A stretch of DNA of 64,000 bases, taken from DASXBJ01 sp036491755 (GTDB taxonomy: Bacteria > Chloroflexota > Dormibacteria > Dormibacterales > Dormibacteraceae). The translations under genes and the position numbers were made by a program. Shown piece after piece: positions 41,083 through 49,482 of the stretch. The notes under the pieces are model-generated. The model made no database searches. It was given only the letters and a program-made list of their open reading frames with translations, and had not been told where the DNA came from. The stretch covers positions 1-64,000 of the forward strand of contig DASXBJ010000106.1 in the NCBI GenBank assembly GCA_036491755.1, in the 5' to 3' direction. Positions within the stretch are counted from its first letter, which is position 1. Each line of letters begins with the position of its first letter.

Positions 41083-42180
41083 CTAGTCGATGGCCGGCAG
41101 TCGGACGGTGAAGGTCGAGCCCTCGCCGAGAACGCTGTGGACCTCGACGGTCCCCCCGTGCGCCTCGACGATGTGGCGCACGATCGAGAGACCGAGCCCG
41201 GTCCCCCCGGTGTCCCGCGAGCGGGCGGTATCGACACGATAGAAGCGCTCGAAGACGCGGTTGAGATCCGGCGGCGGAATTCCGATGCCGGTGTCGGCAA
41301 CCTTCAGCTCGACGTACCCCGGCACCTGCTTGGCTGCGACTGAGATGGCCCCGCCCGCCGGCGTGTAGCGAAGAGCGTTGTCAATGAGGTTGTGGAGCAT
41401 GTGCTCGATCTCGGCTTCCGAACCCAGAACGGTGTGAGGCGTTCCATTGACCGCGACGAGCTTCAAACCCGCCTGCTCGGCGCGCGGCCGCAGCCGATCA
41501 ACCTCCGCCTCGACGACGCGATCGAGCCGGACCTCCGACAGCTTCGGCGCGCCGCCCTCCAGGCGCGACAGCTCGAGCAGATCGACGACCAGCGCCGCCA
41601 GGCGTTCCGCCTCTCGCTCCACGCGAGCGCTGAATCGGGCCACAGCATCGAGGTTCCCGGCCGCCACGGCTGCCCGAACCGCGCCTGCCAGCGCGAGGAT
41701 GGACGCCACCGGGGTCTTGAGCTCGTGTGAGGCGTTGGCGACGAAGTCGCGGCGCAGCCGATCCGTGTTGCGAGCGCGGGTGAGATCGCGGAGCATGACC
41801 AGGACCGCGCCTTGCGGGTCGGCCGGCAGCAGCTTCACCTCCAGCAAGGCGTCCTCCGACTCGATCTGGCGCTCGAGTGGCTCCGTCTGGCCGCGCCGGA
41901 ATCCCAAGCCGGTGCTCGTAACCGCATCCCTGAGCTCCGTGGGCACGATCTCGGCTGCGCTTGCAAATCTGCGCCCGAGCATGGCCACGGCAGGCCGGTT
42001 CGCATAGTCGATCCGTCCGGCCGCATCGACCAGCAGGACGCCTTCAGAAACGCTGGCCAGGGCCGCCTCTCGCGCGACGAGGTTGGAGCGCAACGTCTGG
42101 ATGACCAGGCTCGGGTCGCCGCGAGGAGTGGAATCATTGGCGGACCCTGCGCGCCGACCTCGCAGAATGCCCCTGAACAT
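41083..42180 (-). CDS. phoR: PhoR-like sensor histidine kinase (no membrane segment)
   Basis: A 365-residue kinase with a PAS-like N-terminal domain (EGVLLVDAAGRIDYANRPAVAMLG), then HisKA with the phosphorylated His in FVANASHELKTPVASI, N box HNLIDNALRYTP, G1 ADTGIGIP, F box FERFYR and G2 GGTGLGLSIV. I see no transmembrane helix, so it would be a soluble form of the phosphate sensor kinase. It is divergent from the pst operon across the PHO box. ATG at 42180 (9 nt after TACACT) is preferred to a GTG at 42216. The response regulator at 52.5 kb is the likely partner. Confidence 0.87.
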   Translation of the reverse strand: MFRGILRGRRAGSANDSTPRGDPSLVIQTLRSNLVAREAALASVSEGVLLVDAAGRIDYANRPAVAMLGRRFASAAEIVPTELRDAVTSTGLGFRRGQTEPLERQIESEDALLEVKLLPADPQGAVLVMLRDLTRARNTDRLRRDFVANASHELKTPVASILALAGAVRAAVAAGNLDAVARFSARVEREAERLAALVVDLLELSRLEGGAPKLSEVRLDRVVEAEVDRLRPRAEQAGLKLVAVNGTPHTVLGSEAEIEHMLHNLIDNALRYTPAGGAISVAAKQVPGYVELKVADTGIGIPPPDLNRVFERFYRVDTARSRDTGGTGLGLSIVRHIVEAHGGTVEVHSVLGEGSTFTVRLPAID

Positions 42181-42231
42181 CTGGCTCGGAGTGTAGAAGG
42201 CGACCGGCGCTCGCACCGGCTACGCCCCGAA

Positions 42232-42275
42232 TTTTCACCTGTCGTACACGTGTCATCCACCGGCAGTTCACCGTC
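42232..42275 (+). promoter_or_regulatory. PHO box: four 11-bp direct repeats upstream of pst
   Basis: Four consecutive 11-mers with the core TTCACC: TTTTCACCTGT, CGTACACGTGT, CATCCACCGGC and AGTTCACCGTC (consensus nnTTCACCGnC). This is the layout of PhoP binding sites in Streptomyces and relatives. The last unit ends 56 bp before the GTG of pstC. Confidence 0.75.
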
Positions 42276-42331
42276 GCCATCGATCCTGCTTGTCGGATGG
42301 GTGGTAACACACCCGGAGGGTCCGGGTAGGG

Positions 42332-43324
42332 GTGAACGTAGCTCTGAATCACAAAGCAGCAGCCGCGGGTGATCGCCCACGGGCGATTCCTCACGCCCGT
42401 GGCTTGGCCGACAAGATCTACCGCGGGATGGCCACCGGCTCGGGCCTCCTGACCCTTGTGATCCTGTGCCTCATCGGAGTGTTCCTCGTCATCCGCGCGC
42501 TGCCCGCCTTCAGGCAGATGGGGTTCGCGTTTCTGACGACGACGAAATGGCAGCCCGACGGACTGACGCACCAGTTCGGCATCGCGGCCCTCCTTTACTG
42601 GACGGCTGTGATCGCGGTCATCGCCCTGGTCATCGCCATCCCCGTTTCGATCGCGTGTGCCTTGTTCATCAACGAATATGCGCCGCGCGCGCTTTACAGG
42701 CCGCTGACCGCCCTGGTCGACCTTCTGGCTGCCATACCGAGCGTCATCTTCGGTATCTGGGGCTTCGCGTTTCTCGAACCGCAGCTGGTCTCGACCTCCA
42801 GCTGGTTGGATCAGAACCTCGGCTTCATCCCCATCTTCAAGGTGGAATCTGGCAACGTCGCCGGCTCGGCCTTCATCGCCGGCGTCGTGGTCTCCCTCAT
42901 GGTGCAGCCGATCCTCACATCGGTGGTGCGCGAGGTCTTCTCGCAAACGCCGGCCGGCGAGAAGGAGGCCGCCCTGGCTCTCGGGTCGAGCCGGTGGGGC
43001 ATGATCCGCGCCGTCGTGCTGCCCTTCGGGCGTGGCGGCATCATCGGGGGGACGATGCTCGGCCTCGGCCGAGCGCTGGGCGAGACGATAGCCGTGGCGC
43101 TGATCATCTCGCCGTCCACCATCATCTCGATCCACGTCCTCCAATCGGGGGCGAACTCGATCGCGGCGACGATCGCCCTGCAGTTCGGCGAGGCTTCTCA
43201 GCAGTTCGGCATACCGGCCCTCATGGCGGCAGGAGTGTCCCTGTTCGCGGTGACCTTGATCGTCAACTTCCTGGCCTCCCTGGTGGTCGCCCGTTCCAGG
43301 TCGGGCCGCGGGGTGGAGATCTGA
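42332..43324 (+). CDS. pstC: phosphate ABC transporter permease PstC
   Basis: A 330-residue inner-membrane permease with six or seven helices. The PstC/EAA region is visible: EKEAALALGSSRWGMIRAVVLPFGRGGIIGGTMLGLGRALGETIAV. It forms the channel of the high-affinity phosphate importer with PstA. The GTG at 42332 follows a purine-rich region; its stop overlaps pstA as TGATG. First gene of the pst operon, behind the PHO box. Gene order here is pstC-A-B-S, not the more common pstS-C-A-B. Confidence 0.93.
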   Translation: MNVALNHKAAAAGDRPRAIPHARGLADKIYRGMATGSGLLTLVILCLIGVFLVIRALPAFRQMGFAFLTTTKWQPDGLTHQFGIAALLYWTAVIAVIALVIAIPVSIACALFINEYAPRALYRPLTALVDLLAAIPSVIFGIWGFAFLEPQLVSTSSWLDQNLGFIPIFKVESGNVAGSAFIAGVVVSLMVQPILTSVVREVFSQTPAGEKEAALALGSSRWGMIRAVVLPFGRGGIIGGTMLGLGRALGETIAVALIISPSTIISIHVLQSGANSIAATIALQFGEASQQFGIPALMAAGVSLFAVTLIVNFLASLVVARSRSGRGVEI

Positions 43325-44520
43325 TGGCGGTCGAGGCCCGGATACCGCTCGCCCGACCAGCGGCAAGCAGCCCCGCGGACCGCGCCCGCGTACGGCCCCG
43401 CTCCCTCCTGGTCGACGACTGGCTGCTCCTGGGAGGGTCCGCGGCAGGGTCGTTTTGCCTCGTGTGGGTTCTCTATCAGAACCTTGCGGCAGAACCCAGC
43501 GTGGCGGGATTTGTCGTCTGGTGGTTCGTCGCCTTCGCGTCGATGTACTGGACGTCCGTTTTCCGGCTCCAGGGCCGTGTCCTCGCGACCGATCGGCTGA
43601 TGTCCTTCGTCATCGCCGCCGGTGCGGCGGCGATGCTCGTCCCAGTCTTCGTGATCATGGGCTTTGTCTTCTACAAGGGCGCCGGCGTCATCACACCCCA
43701 CTTCTTTGTGGAGACCAACCAATTCTGTGGTCAGCTCGACGGTCCGAAGTGTGGCGGCGTGGCCCACGCGATCGTCGGGACGCTCGAGCAGGTCGGCATC
43801 GGGATCGTGATCGCCGTCCCTCTCGCCATCCTCTCCGCGGTGTTCCTGAACGAGGTCGGAGGCCCACTCCGGCGCCCGGTGCGCATCTTCGTGGATGCGA
43901 TGAGCGGGCTCCCTTCAATCGTGGCCGGCCTGTTCATCTACGCCGTGTGGGTGATCGGCCTGGGCCGTGGGTTCTCGGGCTTTGCCGCTTCGGCGGCCCT
44001 TTCGCTCCTGATGCTTCCGACCATCACGCGAACGTCAGAAGAAGTTCTCCGGCTCGTGCCTGACGGGCTCCGCGAGGGCTCGCTCGCCCTGGGTGGATCG
44101 GAGTGGCGGACGGTGTGGAACGTCGTGCTGCCGACCGCGCGCAGCGGCCTGATCACAGCCGTCGTGCTCGGAATCGCCCGCGCGGTCGGCGAGACCGCGC
44201 CGCTCATCCTCACAGCTTTCGGCGCGTCGGTCATGAACGCCAACCCGCTGGCCGGCCCGCAGGAGTCGTTGCCCCACTTCGTGTACCAGTACATCCACTA
44301 CAACCCCGGGAGCGCGCCCTACCAGAGGGCATGGGCTGCCGCCGCCGTGCTCACGCTCCTGGTGTTGGGACTGTTCGCAATCGCGCGTGGACTGGGTGCC
44401 GCCATGTCGATCGAAGCGCGCCAACGCCGCGCGGCGCGACGCGACCGGCGCCTCGCCAAGCGCGAAGCCGCGGCGGCATTGAGCCAGAAGCGTGCCGCGG
44501 AAGGGGCTGGGCCGAGTTGA
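43324..44520 (+). CDS. pstA: phosphate ABC transporter permease PstA
   Basis: A 398-residue permease, about 100 residues longer than E. coli PstA because of an N-terminal extension with three extra helices (WLLLGGSAAGSFCLVWVLYQ, GFVVWWFVAFASMYW) before the usual domain. The EAA loop is LREGSLALGGSEWRTVWNVVLPTARSGLITAVVLGIARAVGETAPLI. A basic C-terminal tail (RQRRAARRDRRLAKREAAA) lies in the cytoplasm. It starts within pstC's stop (TGATG) and overlaps pstB (TTGA). Confidence 0.92.
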   Translation: MAVEARIPLARPAASSPADRARVRPRSLLVDDWLLLGGSAAGSFCLVWVLYQNLAAEPSVAGFVVWWFVAFASMYWTSVFRLQGRVLATDRLMSFVIAAGAAAMLVPVFVIMGFVFYKGAGVITPHFFVETNQFCGQLDGPKCGGVAHAIVGTLEQVGIGIVIAVPLAILSAVFLNEVGGPLRRPVRIFVDAMSGLPSIVAGLFIYAVWVIGLGRGFSGFAASAALSLLMLPTITRTSEEVLRLVPDGLREGSLALGGSEWRTVWNVVLPTARSGLITAVVLGIARAVGETAPLILTAFGASVMNANPLAGPQESLPHFVYQYIHYNPGSAPYQRAWAAAAVLTLLVLGLFAIARGLGAAMSIEARQRRAARRDRRLAKREAAAALSQKRAAEGAGPS

Positions 44521-45338
44521 GCGCGACAGCGGAACCCATCGTCGATTCACCAATACCCCGGCGCGGTGCGGCGGCGACCCTCGAGGCCATAGGGGTCAGC
44601 GCGTGGTTCGGCGATCGCAAGGTCCTCGAGGGCGTCACCCTCGAGATGCGGGCTCGAGAGGTGACAGCGCTCATTGGCCCATCCGGCTGCGGCAAATCGA
44701 CCTTCATCCGGATCCTGAACCGCATGCACGAGCTGATCCCGGGAGCGGCGCTGGCGGGCGAGGTGAGGCTTGACGGAGTCGACCTCTACGGCAGCGACCA
44801 GCTGCCGATCCACACCCGGCGGCGCATCGGCATGGTCTTTCAGAAGCCCAACCCGTTCCCGGCCATGAGCATCGCGGACAACGTGCTGTCGGGCCTCCGC
44901 CTGTCGGGCAGGCCGATCAAGGAGCCCCGTCGGATCATCGAGGAGAGCCTCACCCGTGCCGGTCTATGGAAGGAGGTCCGCACCCGGTTGGGCGCCCCGG
45001 GAGGCAGCCTGTCCGGCGGTCAGCAGCAGCGCCTGTGCATCGCAAGGTCGCTCGCCGTCCAGCCGCAGGTGCTGCTCATGGACGAGCCCTGCTCTGCTCT
45101 GGACCCGACATCGACGAAACGGATCGAGGAGACGATCTCCGAGATCGTGAACGACGTCACGATCGTGATCGTCACCCACAACATGCAGCAGGCACAGCGC
45201 ATTTCGAACCGCTGCGCCTTCTTCAACGTCGATGAAGGGTCTCCCGGCGGGATCGTCGAGATCGGCCCGACGGACAAGATCTTTCACGACCCGGACGACC
45301 CGCGCACCGCCGACTATGTTCACGGCAGGTTCGGCTGA
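44517..45338 (+). CDS. pstB: phosphate ABC transporter ATPase PstB
   Basis: A 273-residue ATPase that powers phosphate import. Walker A is GPSGCGKST, the Q loop is MVFQKPNPFP, the signature is LSGGQQQRLCIARSL, Walker B is VLLMDEPCSALDP and the His switch is VTHNMQQAQRIS. FNVDEGSPGGIVEIGPTDKIF and YVHGRFG at the end are PstB-specific. The TTG at 44517 overlaps pstA's stop as TTGA and gives normal family length; the longer frame from 44103 overlaps pstA. Confidence 0.94.
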   Translation: MSATAEPIVDSPIPRRGAAATLEAIGVSAWFGDRKVLEGVTLEMRAREVTALIGPSGCGKSTFIRILNRMHELIPGAALAGEVRLDGVDLYGSDQLPIHTRRRIGMVFQKPNPFPAMSIADNVLSGLRLSGRPIKEPRRIIEESLTRAGLWKEVRTRLGAPGGSLSGGQQQRLCIARSLAVQPQVLLMDEPCSALDPTSTKRIEETISEIVNDVTIVIVTHNMQQAQRISNRCAFFNVDEGSPGGIVEIGPTDKIFHDPDDPRTADYVHGRFG

Positions 45339-45341
45339 GCC

Positions 45342-46874
45342 GTGCGCATGCTCACGCTCGGTCGCCTCGGAGCTCTTGTGATCGCGGGCTGGATGGCGGT
45401 CGGCCTGGCGCTGCCCGCCTCCGCCGCCGGCCCTACGGTGACGGGCGCCGGGTCGACGTGGGTTCAGATCGCCCTCGACCAGTGGCGCGCCGACATTGCG
45501 CGGCAGGGTTTCAACATCAACTTCCAGGGCAACGGTTCGAGCGCGGGCCGGCAACTCTATGCCGCCAACGCGGTCGACTTCGCGGCGAGTGAGATCCCGT
45601 TCCAGTTCGACGAGCTGCCAACGCTGCAGGCTGAGCACAAGTCGTTTCAGTACATGCCGGACGTGGCCGGGGGAACTTCCCTCATGTACAACCTGCACTC
45701 GCCCGCCGGCGCCCGCATCACCAGCCTCCACCTCGACCCGGTGAGCGCCGCTCGCATCTTCACCGGTGGCATGACGAACTGGCAGGACCCGGCGATCCAG
45801 GCCCTGAACCCGGGCCTGGCCATCCGGGAGACGACGGTCAAGCCGGTGATCCGGTCCGACGGCTCGGGCACGTCCGCGCAGTTCTCGCTCTACCTTGCGG
45901 ACCAGGCCCCGGCCGTCTGGCAGGCATTCGTCGCCGGCAACCAGTGCCCGGCGCCCTGCTCCCTGTGGCCTCAGTTCCCTGGCAGCACCCAGCAGGCACT
46001 TTCGGACGGAATCGCGAACTTCGTCGCCAGCGACACCCTTGGATCGGGCGCGATCGGCTACGTCGAGGCCGGGTACGCCTTCGGCCGCGGATTTCCCGTG
46101 GCGTCGCTCCAGAACGCCAGCGGCAACTTCACGCAACCGACGTCCGAGAACGTCACCGCGGCGCTTACGCACGCAACTCTCAACGCCGACCTGACGCAGA
46201 ACCTCACTGGCGTGTACCGCGCCCCGGAGTCGAACGCGTATCCGATGTCGAGCTACAGCTACCTCATCACTCCGACCGCGGAGGGTTTCGGCTTTGACAA
46301 GGCGAAGGGATACGTCCTTGGGACATGGATCATCTACATCGCTTGCGGCGGCCAGCGCGAGGCGACACCCCTCGGCTACTCGCCGATCCCGCAGAACCTC
46401 GTCCAGGCCGATTTCGACGCGGTAAGGCGCATCCCCGGAGCGCCGGCCCCGCCGCCTCTCGACCGGGCGCACTGTCCCAACCCGAACGTCCATGACGCAC
46501 CCGCCCCCACCAGCGCCCCGACCCAGGCGCCGGCAGGGCAGGGCCAGCCGTCGGCTCAACCCACCGCGTCGGCGCCGGGGGGCACGGCAACCCCGAGCGC
46601 GGCGGGCGCGACCCCAGGTGCGACTCCCAGCTCACAGGCGAGCCCAACCGCAGACACGAGCGAGGCCACCGGTGTTCGTGTCCAGACGCTCGACCCTGCC
46701 CAGAAAAAGGCCCTGTTCAACATGGCCGAGCTGGTGGCATCGCGGACGCCATATCTCTCCATCGTGCCGCTGGCGGGCGCCGGGGCAATGATCGTGCTGG
46801 TCGTCTACGGACCGGCGATCGCCGGCGCAATGCTGCAAAGACGGCGCAAGGGGCCGAGGCGGATTGGAAGGTAA
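45342..46874 (+). CDS. pstS: phosphate-binding protein PstS with C-terminal membrane anchor
   Basis: A 510-residue exported protein. A signal peptide (LVIAGWMAVGLALPASAAG) leads to the PBP domain with TGAGSTWVQIALDQW, the phosphate-loop region SDGSGTSAQFSLYLA and GTWIIYIACGGQ. After about residue 385 comes an Ala/Thr/Pro-rich linker, then a membrane helix (SIVPLAGAGAMIVLVVYGPAI) and a basic tail RRRKGPRR. It is thus held at the membrane by its C terminus, not by a lipobox. No LPxTG or LAxTG is seen. GTG 45342 or ATG 45348. Overlaps the next gene by 11 nt. Confidence 0.88.
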   Translation: MRMLTLGRLGALVIAGWMAVGLALPASAAGPTVTGAGSTWVQIALDQWRADIARQGFNINFQGNGSSAGRQLYAANAVDFAASEIPFQFDELPTLQAEHKSFQYMPDVAGGTSLMYNLHSPAGARITSLHLDPVSAARIFTGGMTNWQDPAIQALNPGLAIRETTVKPVIRSDGSGTSAQFSLYLADQAPAVWQAFVAGNQCPAPCSLWPQFPGSTQQALSDGIANFVASDTLGSGAIGYVEAGYAFGRGFPVASLQNASGNFTQPTSENVTAALTHATLNADLTQNLTGVYRAPESNAYPMSSYSYLITPTAEGFGFDKAKGYVLGTWIIYIACGGQREATPLGYSPIPQNLVQADFDAVRRIPGAPAPPPLDRAHCPNPNVHDAPAPTSAPTQAPAGQGQPSAQPTASAPGGTATPSAAGATPGATPSSQASPTADTSEATGVRVQTLDPAQKKALFNMAELVASRTPYLSIVPLAGAGAMIVLVVYGPAIAGAMLQRRRKGPRRIGR

Positions 46875-49482
46875 GCTGCGTCTGGCCGCACCCTTGCTGG
46901 CGCTCAGCATTCTGGTGTTCAACGCGCCGAGCGCGAGCGCCGCCGGGGCAAGCTTGTCCGTGACACCGGCTGCCAACCTGCTCAGCGGCCAGTATGTCAA
47001 GGCGACAGTGCAGGGGATGCCCCCGCAGGTGGCCGGCCACTTCCGCCTTTGCCAGCCCGATGCAACCGTGGCGACCCACCACCACGGGTGCACGGCTCCG
47101 TTCTCAACTCTTGGCAACGCCGACAGCGCCGGCGTCGCCACCGCGTACCTGCAGATGCACACCACCGGCGACGCTGAGCTGCTGAGCGAGTATGGCCAGT
47201 GGGTGGCCAATGCGGGCGGCAGCCCGGTCAACCTCGAGTACTACGACCCCGCCTCCGCCTCGGTGCCTCCGCAGTCACCGCTCATATCAAGCGTTCCGGC
47301 GGGCGGAGCGGTGCGTACGGATTACACGGGAGAAGTCGGAATGACGTTTGACACCGGCAGCCAGGCTCTGAGCGTGGGCGCCCTGGGCCGGTACTTCGTG
47401 CGCCCCGTGACCAGCGTCCTCGGAGCGGGTCAATCGCCTGCCGGAGGCCAGCTGCTCGCCGCCTCCACGATTGGCTTCGCACAGCAGGGAGCCTTGCAGG
47501 TCGACGGCGTCCAGGGCACGTGCGCTTACCTCGCCACGACCCCCGACTCGTTCACCGGGATCACAGGGTGCACCGGTTCCCCGGCCGACAAAGCGGCCGT
47601 CACCGAGGTGGCGGGACAAACAGACACGCACCGGCTGTCGATCTATGCCTCTGACGGCGGTCCTCCGCTCGCTTACTGCCTGGTGACCGCGGATGCCGGA
47701 GCCACCGACGCCGCCGGCTTCAACTACTGCAAGGTCAGCACCTTTCGCGGCAACCTTGACCTGGCCGCGAACACGAACTACATCAGCGCCTCCAGCGAAA
47801 CAACCGGCGGCGACGGTTGGCTGGACTCCGCCGGCACGAGCGGGCCGGTGCTGAGCTTGGGCTCGATCAAGGCCCCGGCCCAGCACCAGGACGAACCGCT
47901 GAAGTGCGACTCGGCCAACCCATGCCTTTTGGTGTTCGATTGGCAAGACAACGCAGGCCAGCCGCAAGTCCTCGTTCAGCAGCTCACGTTCGCGCCGTCG
48001 CCGAACAACTGCCCGCTCTCGCAGGGCGGCCTGATGCTTGGCAGCGGCTCGGCCGAGGCGTACCGCGCAATGTATTCGTGGGAGGCCGTGACATGCCTGC
48101 CGCCTGTGAGCCTCAGCGTCGGCTACACGAGCTCCAGCTCGCCGGGTGGGATCGTCAACCTGAACAAGGGCCGCACGAACTTCGCGGTCTCCGGTCCCCT
48201 TCCGCCGGTCAGCGGAACTGATCCCAACGTCTACGCGCCGATCGCCAGCTCGGCGGTTGTCCTGGCCTACAGGATGTACACGGTGACCGGGTCCCAGATC
48301 ACCACGCTGACGATGACGCCGGCCGCCATCGCCAGGATGTACTCCGGCCAGATCCAGAACCTCAACGACGACCTCGAAACTGCGGCCCTGAACCCCGGGT
48401 TCCTGTTTCCCCCCCAGGTCAAGATCTTCGCCCGCGCGGAGAGCTCGTCCGAGAGCTACGTCTTCATGAAGTGGCTCGCCGCCAACGCGCCGAATGTCTG
48501 GACGCTGCCGGCAAACCAGGATCCGACCATCTTTCCGTCCATCCAGAGCGTGTTCAATGTGTTTGGAGCGAGCAACGTCGGCCTGGACATCCTGGACCCG
48601 ACCATCCCCAACAACACCGGCGCCATCGGCTTCATGGACTCGAGCACCGCTGCCTACTTTGGGCTCGCGACCGTAAAGATCGCAAACCCCAGCACCGGTG
48701 CCGTGACCGGCGCCACCTCCGAGGCAATCGCTCGGGCGGTCGCCGATTCCACCAACGCCGACGGGACCGTGACGTTCGACTACGCGAAGCTCCTGACTGA
48801 CTCGCGAGCCTACTCGATTCCGATGCTGTCGTATCTCGTGGTACCGCGGTCCATCACCGCCGACAACGCAGCGATCCTCGCGCCCTTCATTCTGTTTGCC
48901 GTCAATCCCAGCCTCGGTCAGGGCTCGGGCATCCTGCCGCCAGGGTATGCGCCGCTCTCAGACGCGCTCCGAGCGGTCGCCTTGAAGATCGCCAACGCGG
49001 GCCCGACGCAATCGTCGCCATCGCCATCGCCGTCGCCCTCCCCGTCACACAGTCCGTCTCCGTCGCCGGTACAGTCCACCACCCTGCCGCCCCCCGATCT
49101 TTCGTCGCTGCCCACCTACTCGCCGCCGGCAGACTCGGGCACAGGCGCCGGCTCGGGTTCCAACACCGGCGGCGCAGCCACCGGCGGCAGCAGGATCCCG
49201 TGCCCGACGCCGAGCCCCTCCACCGCGGTCGCGTCGAGTGCGCGGACGGCATCAGGGGCGCGGACCTCGCCCGACACGGTGCCGCAGTATTGCCTGCCCA
49301 TCGCCAAGATCTACGACAACCAGGGCCAGCTCCTGGCGTGGGTGGTGCAGTCCGGCGACGCGACGGTTGCGGCATACATCCTGCCGGCGATCGGCGGGCT
49401 TGGGCTGCTGGCGCTTGCGACAGGGGGCGGCGCCGAGCTGTTCGGCCGGCGCAGGCGGCTGCCTGGGGCCAAGACCAGATGA
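46864..49482 (+). CDS. large secreted PstS-like protein with C-terminal anchor
   Basis: An 872-residue exported protein. Signal peptide (residues 5-27), then about 370 residues of Ser/Thr/Gly-rich beta sequence with several Cys pairs, then a PstS-like PBP domain from about residue 430 (APIASSAVVLAYRMYTVTG, MTPAAIARMYSGQIQNLND, NPGFLFPP). A Ser-Pro repeat (SPSPSPSPSPSHSPSP) makes a wall-spanning linker before a final helix (YILPAIGGLGLLALATGGG) and tail GRRRR. It overlaps pstS by 11 nt (TTG start) and the pseudosortase by 4 nt (ATGA). Probably an additional phosphate or phosphate-ester binding module. Confidence 0.85.
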   Translation: MEGKLRLAAPLLALSILVFNAPSASAAGASLSVTPAANLLSGQYVKATVQGMPPQVAGHFRLCQPDATVATHHHGCTAPFSTLGNADSAGVATAYLQMHTTGDAELLSEYGQWVANAGGSPVNLEYYDPASASVPPQSPLISSVPAGGAVRTDYTGEVGMTFDTGSQALSVGALGRYFVRPVTSVLGAGQSPAGGQLLAASTIGFAQQGALQVDGVQGTCAYLATTPDSFTGITGCTGSPADKAAVTEVAGQTDTHRLSIYASDGGPPLAYCLVTADAGATDAAGFNYCKVSTFRGNLDLAANTNYISASSETTGGDGWLDSAGTSGPVLSLGSIKAPAQHQDEPLKCDSANPCLLVFDWQDNAGQPQVLVQQLTFAPSPNNCPLSQGGLMLGSGSAEAYRAMYSWEAVTCLPPVSLSVGYTSSSSPGGIVNLNKGRTNFAVSGPLPPVSGTDPNVYAPIASSAVVLAYRMYTVTGSQITTLTMTPAAIARMYSGQIQNLNDDLETAALNPGFLFPPQVKIFARAESSSESYVFMKWLAANAPNVWTLPANQDPTIFPSIQSVFNVFGASNVGLDILDPTIPNNTGAIGFMDSSTAAYFGLATVKIANPSTGAVTGATSEAIARAVADSTNADGTVTFDYAKLLTDSRAYSIPMLSYLVVPRSITADNAAILAPFILFAVNPSLGQGSGILPPGYAPLSDALRAVALKIANAGPTQSSPSPSPSPSPSHSPSPSPVQSTTLPPPDLSSLPTYSPPADSGTGAGSGSNTGGAATGGSRIPCPTPSPSTAVASSARTASGARTSPDTVPQYCLPIAKIYDNQGQLLAWVVQSGDATVAAYILPAIGGLGLLALATGGGAELFGRRRRLPGAKTR

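Noticed and set aside
42134..43366. Long minus-strand frame (410 codons) opposite pstC
   Set aside because: Antisense to pstC and crosses the PHO box; composition is that of a shadow frame.
49015..49075. Tandem DNA repeat / microsatellite
   Set aside because: It encodes an in-frame Ser-Pro linker in the PstS-like protein and is explained as coding low-complexity sequence.
49086..49115. Sorting signal (LPTYS) in the large PstS-like protein
   Set aside because: It is not LPxTG or LAxTG, and lies about 90 residues before the final helix, not next to it.
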